Positions 1 to 10,656 of a stretch of DNA of 64,000 nt are shown here, in pieces. Source of the stretch: Miscanthus floridulus (Eukaryota > Streptophyta > Magnoliopsida > Poales > Poaceae); contig NC_089584.1 of NCBI RefSeq assembly GCF_019320115.1, positions 104,771,111 to 104,835,110 on the forward strand, given 5' to 3'. The notes beneath the pieces were generated by a model. It saw only the letters and a program-made list of their open reading frames with translations. It had not been told where the DNA came from and did not search any database. Within the stretch, counting starts at the first letter, position 1; each line of letters starts with the position of its first letter. Position numbers and translations under genes: made by a program.

Positions 1-668
1 GCGAGGATTCCCCAGCGTCGCTAGTGATGATCGAGCACCGAGGAGCGAGGAGTCCCTGGCGTCGCTGGCGATGTTCGAGCATCGAGGAGCGAGGAGTCCC
101 TAACGTCGCTGGCGGTGTCCGAGCACCGAGGAGCGAGGAGTCCCCGATGTCGCTGGCAATGACCGAGCACCAAGGAGCGAGGAGTCTCCGGCGTCGCTGG
201 CGATGACCAAGCACCGAGGAGCGAGGAGTCCCCAATGTCGCTGGCGATGATCGAGCACCGAGGAGCGAGGAGTCCCCGGCGTCGCTGGCGATGTTCGAGC
301 ACCGAGGAGCGAGGAGTCCCCGACATTGCTGGTGATGTCTGAGCACCAAGGAGCGAGGAGTCCCCGACGTCGCTGGCAATGACCGAGCACCAAGGAGCGA
401 GGAGTCTCCAGCGTCGCTGGCGATGACCGAGCATCGAGGAGTGAGGAGTCCCCGGCGTTGCTGGCGACGTCCGAGCACCAAAGAGCTAGGAGTCCCGGGT
501 GTCGTTGGCGATGTCCAAGCACCAAGGAGTGAGGAGTCCCCGGCGTCACTGGCGATGACCGAGCATTGAGGAGCGAGGAGTCCTCGGTGTCGCTGGTGAT
601 GTCTGAGCACCTAGGAGCAAGGAGTCCCCAGCATCGCTGGCGATGTCCGAGCACCGAGAAGTGTAGGG
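1..668. repeat. Minisatellite, 44-bp unit (left block)
   Basis: About fifteen tandem units of a 44-bp GC-rich sequence. The anchor GTCGCTGGCGATG recurs at 17, 61, 105, 149 and 193, exactly 44 bp apart. Each unit also contains GAGCACCGAGGAGCGAGGAG. Units differ by scattered substitutions. Because 44 is not a multiple of three, the reading frame rotates, giving a 132-bp coding super-period, and the minus strand is open in more than one frame over most of the block. The same array resumes at 3086, so the intervening DNA is an insertion. Confidence 0.92.
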
Positions 669-669
669 T

Positions 670-3084
670 TGAGATGGCGGACTAGAGGGGGGTTGAATAG
701 TCTTTTCTAAAATTAATCGTGTCGGCTAGCCAAAACAAGTGCGGAATTAAAACTATCGATCTAGCCAAGACTACACCCCTCTATCTATGTTCTCTAGCAC
801 CTTTCAAAGATACTAAACAAGCAACAAAGGTGTCGGGCTAGCTAATGCTCACCTAATCAATTCTAGGAGCAAGGTCACACAAACCTATGCCACTAGTACT
901 TTAAGCAACAAGGGAGCTCCTACACATGCTAGTAAGCAAAAGCATAAAGCCACCTAATGCTCACTAGCAATGCTCAATAACAAGGCAACCAATGCCAAAT
1001 TAGAGAGCGCAAATACTTAGCTACACAAACTAAGCAAAGTGACTAAAAAGGTTACATAAACCAAATTAGCCACGCAAGTGAGCTACTTCTATGCTACACA
1101 AGCTAACTAATTGCAAGAGCAACTACAAAAGCACAATGTATATGAAAGTAATTACAAGCTTGTGTAACGAGGATGCAAACCAACGGGAAGAACAAGGTTG
1201 ACACGGTGATTTTTCTCCCGAGGTTCATGTGTTTGCCAACACGCTACGTCCCCGTTGTGTCGACCGCTCACTTGGTAGTTCGGCGGCTAATTGGCATCAC
1301 CCGCCAAGCCCGCACATCGGGCACCGCAAGAACCTACCCCGAAAGTGAGGGTAGCTCAATGACACGCTCAACGAGAGTTGCTCTTCATGGCTCCCGCGGG
1401 GCGAGCACAATGCCCCTCACAATGCTCTTCTCCGGAGCACCGCACAAGCTTCTTGCGGGCTTCGACGGAGACCACCACCAAGCTGTCTAGGAGGTGGCAA
1501 CCTCCAAGAGTAACAAGCACCACCGGCTTGCAACTCGATCACCTAGTGCCACTCGATACAACCTCACGATGCAATCGCACTAGAATCGCTCTCTCACACA
1601 ATCGAATAATCACTATCAAGTATATGTAAGATGGAGGGCTCCCAAGCACTACTACATAAGCCACCAAGGCTCTAGTGTGCTCAGCTGCTTGCCCAAGGCC
1701 GACCATGGCTTTTATTTATAACCCCACAAACAAATAGAGCCGTTACCCTTTCACTGGGCAAAAGTCGGGACGACCAGACGCTCCGGTCCGATCGACCGTA
1801 CGCTGGACCTCAGCGTCCGGTCGTGCGATGCATGCCATGTGTCCCCTTCTTCAAACACTGTTTGCCCAATCTCAACGGTCATCTGTTGACTGGACGCTGC
1901 AGCTAACACTGACCGGACGTAGGACCCTCAGCGTCTGGTCGTTTCCAGTAAGGTACCAGACATGACCGGACGCGTCCGGTCGGTCGTGATCGGATGCAAC
2001 ACCAGCGTCCGGTTACTTCTAGCTTCTCTGCTCTGCCTACGTCACCACACATCACCCTGACCGGATGCATACGGCCAGCGTCCGGTCACTTCCAGCGCCA
2101 GCGTCCGGTCGATGACTGTCGCCTGCCCGCTGACCACCACTACTAACCGGACGCTAGAACCCAGCGTCCGGTCCACTTTGTGAGACCCTATCTTTTCTAT
2201 ATAGGGTGTCGGTGGCACCATCAGACTGTCCGCACTCTACGGACGGACACTCCGCCGGTGGAGTTTCAAACCCTTCTCACCTCCATTCCATCGCCGAGTT
2301 GATCCACATCAACTCCAACTTCATCTCCTTTGGAAATGTGCCAACACCACCAAGCGTACACCGCTATGTGTATGTGTGTTAGCATTTTCACAATCATTTT
2401 TCAAAGGATTAGCCACTCAACTTGCCACACCACTCAATCCTAGCGACGATGCAAAGTTAGATCACTCGAGTGGCACTTAGATGACCGATATGCAAACAAG
2501 TTTGCCCCTCTTGATAGTACGGCCATCTATCCTAAACCCGGTCATCAACTTCTCTACACACCTATGACCGGTGAAATAAAATGCCCTAGGTTATATCTTT
2601 GCCTTACGTATTCCATTTCATCTCCTCTAATGTTGATGCAACACATGCACCAACATGATCAACAATGATATGATCCACTTCATATCATCACATGATCATA
2701 TTGGTTCATCGATCTTGACTTCACTTGCTTTTTACCGTTGCCTTCGTCCATCGGCGCCAAGTCTTGCTCAAGCTTCACCGCCACGTGGTCCATCGCTCCA
2801 AAGCCTTCGACTTGCCCTTCACGCTTGCAACCGGTCCATCAAGCCAAGTCTTGTCTTGATCTTCTCCACCTTGATCACATGACTCAATGTCATGTCTCAT
2901 GTGCAATGAGCTCCTTCATCATCACATGTGTGAGCTTTGCAACATCTCCAAGCCATTTTCACCTTCATGGCATATGTTGCTCACACATATGTACCTATGG
3001 AATAATTACCTGTGTATCTCACATAAACACAATTAGTCCACCTAGGTTGTCACTCAATTACTAAAACCACACAAGGACCTTTCA
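670..3084 (+). mobile_element. Solo LTR (2.4 kb) inserted in the minisatellite
   Basis: The block begins TGAGATGG and ends ACCTTTCA, and the 44-bp minisatellite lies on both sides. It matches 27551-29509 and 51421-53260 in order of motifs: a GGGGGG-rich start with GTTGAATAG, a central stretch with AACAAGCACCACCGG, palindromic arrays of the CCGGACGC/GCGTCCGG type (about 1770-2190), and a GACCTTTCA-like end. Those two copies have perfect 5-bp target duplications. Here the flanks are AGGGT and AGGAG, an imperfect pair. TG...CA ends and 5-bp duplications point to a solo LTR. A TATA-like TTATTTATAA lies near 1711. No protein domain is seen. Confidence 0.7.
1770..2190. repeat. Palindromic CCGGACGC/GCGTCCGG array in the solo LTR
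   Basis: Many short, partly self-complementary units such as GACCGGACGC and AGCGTCCGGTC alternate here. The corresponding parts of the other two LTR copies are at about 28530-28950 (well preserved) and 52370-52740 (strongly diverged). The array lies just downstream of the TATA-like box, so it would be in transcribed LTR sequence if that box is used. Confidence 0.75.
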
Positions 3085-3085
3085 A

Positions 3086-3400
3086 GGAGTCCTCGGTGTA
3101 GGTGGCGATGTCCGAGCACCGAGGAGTCCTCGGCATCGCTGGCGATGTTCGAGTACTGAGGAGTCCCCGACGTGACTGGCGATGTCCGAGCACCGAGGAG
3201 CGAGGAGTCCCCGACGTCGCTAGCGATGTCGGAGCACCGAGGAGCGAGGAGTCCCCGGCGTCGCTGGCGTTGTCCGAGCACTGAGGAGCGAGGAGTCCCC
3301 GGCGTCACTGGCGATGTCTGAGCGCTGAAGAGCGAGGAGTCCCCGGTGTCGCTGGCGATGTCCGAGCACCGAGGAGTCCCCGGTGTAGCTAGCGATGTCC
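3086..3400. repeat. Minisatellite, 44-bp unit (right block)
   Basis: Seven or so units of the same 44-bp sequence as at 1-668, resuming right after the solo LTR. The first units are shorter (they lack the GAGCGAG part), so the array has internal length variants. It decays into non-repetitive sequence near 3400-3480. Confidence 0.88.
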
Positions 3401-4093
3401 ATACGGTGAAGTGTGCCCTCTTAGTCCTCGAGCACAAAGAATCCGAGCGTCGAGGAGTAACCGACGTAGCTGGCGATGAAGCAGGAGCGACGAACAGTCT
3501 GGTCAACTGGTCGGCAGCGAAGTGAGCATTGAGTAGAAGCGACCGGTGAACAGTCCAATCAACTGGTCAGCGCCGAAGTCTATGATCCTAGCGGGGCGAC
3601 CAGTTGATCGGTGGTGAAGTTCGAGTACCAGGTGATCCGATCACCTGGACGATGGTCCTGCAATACAAATATGTGAACGCGTAGTACATGATGTACAAAT
3701 ATATGAACTCTGGAGAAAAATCAGCAATGTCGATGAAATAGCGTAAGTAGCTTGGCGATTAGTTGGTGTGAAGATGTATTTAATATAAATCACCCGAACA
3801 GTTAATGTGTAGCTGAGTCTCCAGCCCTAGCTAGCCTGTTAACCATAACGCGGAGCGCAGAGCCCGTGCACGTGTAGGAGGAACAGGCGTCGCTAAGGAG
3901 CCGCTATCGACCACCTATAACACAGAGGGCAGATGCTCATGCACGTGTAGGGAGGAGCCAGAGACAGGGCCGTCTCTAGAGACGTCCGAGCATCAACAGG
4001 ACTGTTCGGGGGTTCGGAAAATCATTTGGGGAGCAAACATGGAGAAAACAGCTCGAAGAAATATCATGGCGATTAACGAAGATTGGAGAATAT
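3401..4093. other. Leader-like non-coding part of the minus-strand retroelement
   Basis: No ORF with recognisable domains. The motif GACCAGTTGATCGG and variants recur between 3500 and 3640. This lies between the minisatellite and the LTR-proximal ORF and is best read as retroelement leader sequence. Confidence 0.35.
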
Positions 4094-4657
4094 TTAGAAA
4101 AATATTAAAGCATGACTTATCTTTAGATAGAACGACTGGTCGGCGGCGTATGGCGCTATCTGGTCGGCGAGAGGATCGACGTCTTCAACCTGGTCGGCGA
4201 ATCTGCCCGTCAGGGCATGTTGGTAAGCGACGGTGGCATTGGTGAACCCGAAGGGTAGGGCTGTAACCCCTGGAGTTTCCTGAACAGCTTCTGATAGATC
4301 TAGATCGAAGGGTGGTCGGTGCTGAACCAGAGTGTCCAGAGCCAATTCGGTGATGGAGAGGCAATCAACGAGCTTCAGACCGACCCAATCGATGGATACG
4401 ATCAGATCGTCGTTGTTGATCTGCCTCCTCTGGTAGCGAGGAAGCGGGCAGCGAGTTGTTGATGAAGGTGACCTCGAAGGTGGTTCCGAGATCAGATCTG
4501 CTGTCACGGGGGCTGATGTAGCCAGCGATGAATCATCGTCGTGGACCGGCATGGATCTCCACGAGATTGATGACGAGAACGCGTTGTTGATTGGAGGTTC
4601 ATCTGGCTCGCCATGGATCAAGCATAGGCCCCTACCTAGCGCACCAACTGTCAACAA
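4094..4657 (-). CDS. LTR-proximal ORF of a retroelement, function unknown
   Basis: An open frame of 187 codons on the minus strand begins at the inner edge of the LTR and covers the leader. The product is acidic and proline/serine-rich near the middle, with no zinc knuckle, protease or gag motif that I recognise. The first codons overlap the LTR end and the primer-binding site, which argues against a real start there. It may be a gag remnant or a chance frame. Confidence 0.25.
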   Translation of the reverse strand: MLTVGALGRGLCLIHGEPDEPPINNAFSSSISWRSMPVHDDDSSLATSAPVTADLISEPPSRSPSSTTRCPLPRYQRRQINNDDLIVSIDWVGLKLVDCLSITELALDTLVQHRPPFDLDLSEAVQETPGVTALPFGFTNATVAYQHALTGRFADQVEDVDPLADQIAPYAADQSFYLKISHALIFF

Positions 4658-5019
4658 AAGATGCTCGATAGTCCACCGAGGGGTATTCCACGATGGTAGA
4701 TTTGTCGTAGAGGTGAGCGAGATCAGGAGCGAGATGGTAATACAAGCACCAAGACATAAGATTTAGACAGGTTCGGCCGTCAGTATGACGTAATACCTAC
4801 ATCCTGTGTTCTGATGTATTGCATTGAGATGTATGGATCTATCCACTAGGGGACTCCTGCCTCTCCTTATATACTCTGGAGGGGTCGGGTTACAAGGAAA
4901 ATATCCTATTTGGTACTATACAATAGCTTGCAGTGCACGCCTTGATCTTATGGGCTGGGCCATCTCTGATGGTGCGGCCCATGTCTTGTCTTGTGGATAT
5001 CGGGGGCCATACCCCCACA
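4649..5019 (-). repeat. LTR (371 bp) of the minus-strand element
   Basis: On the minus strand it starts TGTGGGGGTATGG and ends TTTTGTTGACA. A minus-strand TATATAAG box lies near 4855-4870, as expected for U3/R. The sequence just inside the 3' end gives the GGTGCGC primer-binding-like motif. Confidence 0.65.
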
Positions 5020-6356
5020 CTCACTCTCTAAATCATTATTTGGAGAGTTATTTGCATAAAAATGGCTTTTTATATCTTTTGATATTCCAACAATTTTTCT
5101 ATATCTCGTGCACACTCTAGAGAGCCATGCTAATGATCTATGGGGCTATTAACAATATATAGAGATGTTTAACCAATTGTAGCTATGCTGATGAGCTACT
5201 GGACTTATTATGACTGAAACATTATGAATGATGCAATATTTGCATCTTTCCTTTGGCTAAAGAACATTAGATTTTAAGCAGTGTGAGAATCAAATGGCAA
5301 GCTCCAAAGGAAATCAGGTACCACCTGCCTAGGAGGTTTTAAGTTCATGTTTTTCTTATGCTAAGGAGAGTACACTAAGATTTCGGATGAGCCCAGGAAA
5401 TAAATCACAGTGTTAAAGAGGTTACATAACCCCTTTTTTATTTCTGAGATGAGTCATGGTTGCAGAATCAACATGTTCTAGTATGAAAGGAAATGATTTT
5501 TCTGAAAAACAAATTAAATTCAAGAAGAAATAATAGGGAGAATTTTATCATCAATTGCAAAAGGCAAACATTTGGGCAATTTAGAAGTATTTATATAGCA
5601 CACTAATGATGATAACTGTCGGATGTATGGGCCCAGGGTACCTTCACCGTCTGTATACTCGGTGTTGTCCTCTTCCTCCACCAACCATCATTGACTTAAA
5701 TCGGCAACATGCAAAAGCAAATAAACTGGGAATAATAAAAAATCGACGGATTTCAGTATCGCAGGAAAGGGGGTGGGCAGGTGAGGGGGGCAGAGAATCA
5801 ATCGGCTCGGTGTGTCATGAGGGGTGAGGAAAGAAAGGGGGGGGGGCGGTGTTTCTCGCAGTTGAGTGAGGGCAACACGAGGGGTGGGGGTGGGGAAGGG
5901 GAATGGGGGTGTTTCTCGTAGCTAAGGGAGGGCAACGAGATGCTACCCCATGACAACATAGAAAAATACCAGTGAACCGGACTAGCTCTATGTCAAAGAG
6001 TGGTGGTTCGCATGGGTGGGATGGCAACGAGACCGATCTGACTCATTTGGGTTGGCACAGAGGTCACCATGCCTCAAGACAGCATCTAAGAGAAAATGAA
6101 GTAACAAGACCACAATACTTATGAAATTACCAATTTACCTTGCTATTTTTCAATTTTTTTTAGTACTTGATATATTTTTCACCATTCAGTCTCTCCTAAT
6201 AAATGATATATATTCTTTTAACCATCGGTAGAAAACCTGAACTGAGTATAGTTTCTCTTCTTTGAAATAACGATTATGTAAATGAGATACGACAATAGCT
6301 AGCACTGTAAAATGAGATACTACAAACGGTCGAGAGACGGACAAGTTCCAAGTCTC
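5020..6356. other. Intergenic stretch with no recognised gene
   Basis: AT-rich sequence without a convincing ORF. It contains a G-rich block (5837-5945) with two roughly 59-bp diverged tandem copies of GGTGTTTCTCG...GAGGGCAAC. Confidence 0.5.
5881..5910 (+). other. Potential G-quadruplex motif
   Basis: Five runs of four or five G separated by one to three bases occur on the plus strand. This is a direct pattern match to the G-quadruplex consensus. Whether it folds in the cell is unknown. Confidence 0.6.
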
Positions 6357-7459
6357 TGTTGGAAAGGTCGAAAGGATGCCAAGAGCTCGGTTACTGCTTG
6401 ACTGTGTGTTGTGTGTGGAATCGATCCGTCCCCTTAGTGGGGTGCCCTGCCCTCCCTTTTATAGACCAAGGGGGGAACAGGGGCTACAGATGGGAGAAAG
6501 AGGAAAAAACCAAAGGCGGAGAAGGTCCTTCGAGGGTGCCGGGTCTTCCTTTTTCCTTGAGCCTGCCCTGCTGACATGGCAGACCATGCCAGGAATAGCA
6601 TGTTTCGCAGATCCTGATAGGGCCGGGCTCTGGCTTTGTTTCAGCGAGTGGTCATGTCCCATCCTCCCCCGGCGGACGGTGCGGTGTGTCAGGGCGCTGA
6701 GCCATGACTCTACAGGGAGTAGACGGGGAAATGACTATACGCATATTACTGTAGATGATGTGAGTTCTTCCTTGGATTGTTGTGGTTGTCATATGCTTGT
6801 GTTAGGATCCACGCCCGAGGGCTGATGGCGGCGCCTACAATACTGTAGGACAAAAGTCGGCGCCTACAATACTATTCGGGCTCTGCCATCCCTGAGAGGG
6901 CTTAAAGCGCCCGTCCCGTCGTATCCTGACAGTACCTTCTCGTAGGTGCGCAGGGCATGGTCCTCAGTACTGCGGTTTGACCTGAGTGTCGTGTCTTTTC
7001 TCCAGTTCATCATCATGAAGGAGTAGGGTGCAGTTGTCGGGCGAGGCGGAGCCTGCCCTCAAACGTCGGGCGAGGCGGAGACAGCCCTTCGACGTTGGGC
7101 GAGGCGGAGCCTGCCCTCAGCCATCGGGCGAGGCAAAGCCCGCCCTCGGATGTCGGGCGGGGCAGAGCCAGCCCTCAGCCGTCGGGCGAGGCGAAGCCCA
7201 CCCTCGAACGTCGGGCGGGGCGGAGCCAGCCCTCAGACGTCGGGCGAGGCGGAGCCAGCCCTCAGTCGTCGGGCGAGGCGGAACCAGCCCTCAGCCGTTG
7301 GGCGAGGCGGAGTCTAGCCCTCGGGGGTCGGGCGAGGCGGGACCAATCTTCCATCGTTCGGGCAAGAAGCGTAGTAGCGTTCTTGTCTGACCGAAAGCGT
7401 CAACGTTCGATGGTTATTAGTTTCACCTCATTAGGTACCCCGATATTAGATCCCCAACA
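6357..7459 (-). mobile_element. LTR (probably solo or isolated), minus strand
   Basis: On the minus strand it starts TGTTGGGGATCTAATATC and ends CTTTCCAACA. The first part matches the LTR at 63224-64000: GGGGTACC, then ATAACCATCGAACGTT, then a GCCTCGCCC minisatellite. A minus-strand CTATAAAAG box lies near 6457. The flanking five bases (GTCTC and ATAGT) do not match, so either an end is misplaced or the copy is truncated or recombined. Confidence 0.65.
7034..7365. repeat. Minisatellite, 29-bp unit, in the LTR
   Basis: About eleven units of 29 bp with the core GTCGGGCGAGGCGGAGCC. The core recurs at 7036, 7065 and 7094. The unit is not a multiple of three, so two plus-strand frames stay open across the array. 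Confidence 0.9.
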
Positions 7460-8019
7460 ATAGTCCGTATAGATACCTAACATCGAGCCCACTGATTAAG
7501 ACTACCTAGTCTAAATGCATTGTGGTTACCTATTTAGACTACCTAGTCCCTTCCTAAGCCACTAATTTGATTTGTTTATCAATAATACTATCCCTCCATA
7601 CTAAATTGTATGTTATTCTAGGTTTTCTAGATTATTTAGACGTAGTAGTAAAAACAATATATTTGTCCCGTTTCAACGAAGGGATTACCCAAAAAAGCTA
7701 AACTACTTATGAACCGAAAAAAGTACTCTCTCTCTCTCTCTCTCTTCTGCTTCCCGGGTTCCAGTTGGAGAGCGCACTTGACACGTCAGCAAAGCACACG
7801 CACAGGTGGCAAGTGGCATGCATGCCAGATACGTGTTATCCAGTCAGAAATCGCAAGAGATATGCTCATCCAGGCAACGCCCGAACGGGTGAGGCTATCC
7901 TATCGTCCCGCCATTATTTAAACTCAAGTCCGGTTGCCTGCCTCCTCACCGCAGCCAGCACAAAATAGCTCACGAGCTCTAACCCAAGCACTAGCAGGAA
8001 ACATCCTCCGCGATCATCA
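7460..8019 (+). promoter_or_regulatory. Upstream region and 5' leader of the Lhcb gene
   Basis: A TATA-like TTATTTAAA lies at about 7913-7921, roughly 100 bp before the start codon. Upstream are an ACGTG core near 7830-7835, ACGTCA near 7785, and two GATA cores read on the minus strand near 7890-7905. GATA (I-box) and ACGT elements are typical of light-regulated Lhcb promoters. A CT microsatellite lies at about 7726-7746. Confidence 0.55.
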
Positions 8020-8947
<928 letters not shown>

Positions 8948-9132
8948 TGATTCATTTCGAGGCAACCTCCGGCCGGCCAAGGAAACAGCGCGATTGTGCC
9001 AAAGACAAGCGTTGCGCACGCACCCTGTATTTGGTCGTGTCATACTGTCATTTGGTATTGTTTGATGAAACAAGGATGATGGATACTGTGAGTCTCAGCT
9101 CTGTTTCTTTAGTTTGATCGCAGTAGTATTCG

Positions 9133-9250
9133 GCCTGTTCGTAAACGATCGTAAATTTCTAGCCACAACATTATTTTTTTCTCATACCAAACCCGTCAGC
9201 AGTAATAATCCACGATCGTATATAATCGTTTTAGCCCCAGCCGAACAAAC
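9133..9250. mobile_element. Small MITE with CCTGTTCG ends (copy 1)
   Basis: It starts CGGCCTGTTCGTAAACG and ends CAGCCGAACAAA, with the internal TTTTTTTCTCATA motif shared with copies at 43786, 47868 and, inverted, 48047. These short hairpin elements are common near grass genes. No clean target duplication was found. Confidence 0.6.
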
Positions 9251-9469
9251 TGATTAAAGGAGGATTAAGGATCGCATATGCCCCCGTGGGCCGACTTTTT
9301 CCAGGCATGCTGCGCTACAGCCATTCCCAGGCCAGACCAACTGGACAAAATTGTCAGCGTTGTCGGCCCATGTAAACCTAATGGTATCCAATCTAAGAAC
9401 GGACTTGCGAGCCCGGACGTCCGATCCGGACACTAGCGTCTGATGCTGTCCGCACAGGGAGCGAACGAG

Positions 9470-9960
9470 CGCCTAGTGCGTCGGGCTCAGGCCGCTTCCC
9501 ACGCGCATTCAATGTGTAACATCCTATCTATTTTTGAAATATCTAGATACAACAGTTGTAACATACGAAAGAAGACAGATAAAACGCTTAAACAAGCATC
9601 TGAAACACTTGCGAAAACGTCTGAAAAATATTTGAAAACCATTGCAAACATGTGCAACATACAGATAAAACACTTGCAAACATACGTACGAAACACTTGA
9701 AACATATGCTTGCAACATACATGTGTATGCAACATCTAGATCTACTTTTGTAACATCTAGACAAAACAATTGCAGCATTCGTCTGGAACAGATGAATCAT
9801 TTGGAACATACACTTGAAACATAGGTGTATAGCCATTACAACATGTGCAACATCCCGATCTACTTTTGCAACATCGATATACAACACTTGCAACATACCT
9901 CAAAAACATCTGAAACATTTTAGATATACTATTGCAACATACGCTTTTAGTGTAGCATCT
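9470..9960. repeat. AACAT/AAACA-rich degenerate tandem repeat
   Basis: Short alternating motifs such as TTGCAACATAC, TGAAACACTTG and AACATCTAGAT recur every 20-25 bp over about 490 bp. Several minus-strand frames are open at once, giving cysteine- and phenylalanine-rich products that are probably not real proteins. It is likely the interior of a non-autonomous transposon whose ends I could not place. Confidence 0.6.
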
Positions 9961-10405
9961 GCTTGCTGCTTGAACGAATGGAGGCTCGTCGACGCGGAGC
10001 TCGACGCCGGCCCGAAGCTCGAAGCTGCGGAGCGGCGTGAAGGTCGCCGGTGTGGAGCTCGTTGGCGACACAACCCTCGGTAGGGGCAGAGACAGGGGCA
10101 AGCAGATGGAGCACGCCCGCGATAGGAGACACGAGTCCGGGAGGAACCTAGCGAGTGCTTAGCGCATCAGGCTCATCGTGCACGGTGCAGGCGAGCGGTG
10201 GGGGTGGGAGCGGGGGCGGCGGGGGCGAGGACAAGGTTCGTCGCATGAGCAGCGGGCGATGTGGGCGGGGACGGCGTGGGCTAGGTCCATCCAGACAGAA
10301 GGACGCCTACTACTAGATCCAAGAATATCGAATGTGCGGAGGTATCCGAACTCCGAAGAAGAAAATCATGCACTGTCCACGCAAATTAGACATGACTAGT
10401 CACAT
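9961..10405. other. GC-rich spacer before the LINE
   Basis: No gene recognised. GCGCATCAGGCTC near 10160 mirrors GCGTCGGGCTC near 9477, which may mark the ends of an element enclosing the AACAT repeat. Confidence 0.35.
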
Positions 10406-10421
10406 ACAGCTCTACTGTCCT

Positions 10422-10655
10422 TTAAGGTGGCGCTCGAGCTCGAAGGCATTCCTCCGCATGCCTGGGCCGAGGACACCGCTGCCAAGATCCTGGTGCCAAG
10501 CTGCTGGTTACATGCAGTCGATCCACAATCGGCGTCCAAGGCTGATCTATCGGCGTACAACTGTACAAGCTATCTGCTTGGACATGCGAGCCACGAGCAA
10601 TTCCCAAGGTCGTATGGCTCCACATCGTCGAGAATGAAGTCGTTCGTGGCTGAGT
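10422..10655 (+). pseudogene. LINE ORF1 fragment, DUF4283-like
   Basis: The translation shows VALELEGIPPHAW and VPSCWLH, then after a +1 shift near 10570 an IPKVVWLHIVE-type strand. This order is typical of DUF4283 domains in plant LINE ORF1 proteins. The segment runs straight into RT sequence at about 10656 with no spacer, so it is a deletion fusion. No zinc knuckle remains. Confidence 0.6.
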
Positions 10656-10656
10656 T

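Larger units (their letters stand above)
1..5019 (-). mobile_element. LTR retrotransposon, 5' part, running off the left edge
   Basis: Read on the minus strand, the element starts with an LTR (4649-5019, TG...CA ends). A primer-binding-like stretch follows (about 4628-4648, TTGGTGCGCTAGG), then a leader region and a 44-bp minisatellite that continues to the window edge. The GGTGCGC-type junction is common in grass Gypsy elements, so Gypsy is the likeliest class, but no gag or pol domain is visible in the window. A solo LTR (670-3084) is nested in it. The second LTR lies outside the window, so the target duplication cannot be checked. That the minisatellite belongs to this element is inferred from continuity, not proven. 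Confidence 0.55.

Noticed and set aside
21..654. Minisatellite frames as a real repetitive protein
   Set aside because: Several frames are open at once because of the 44-bp unit; no start context or domain supports translation as a cellular gene.
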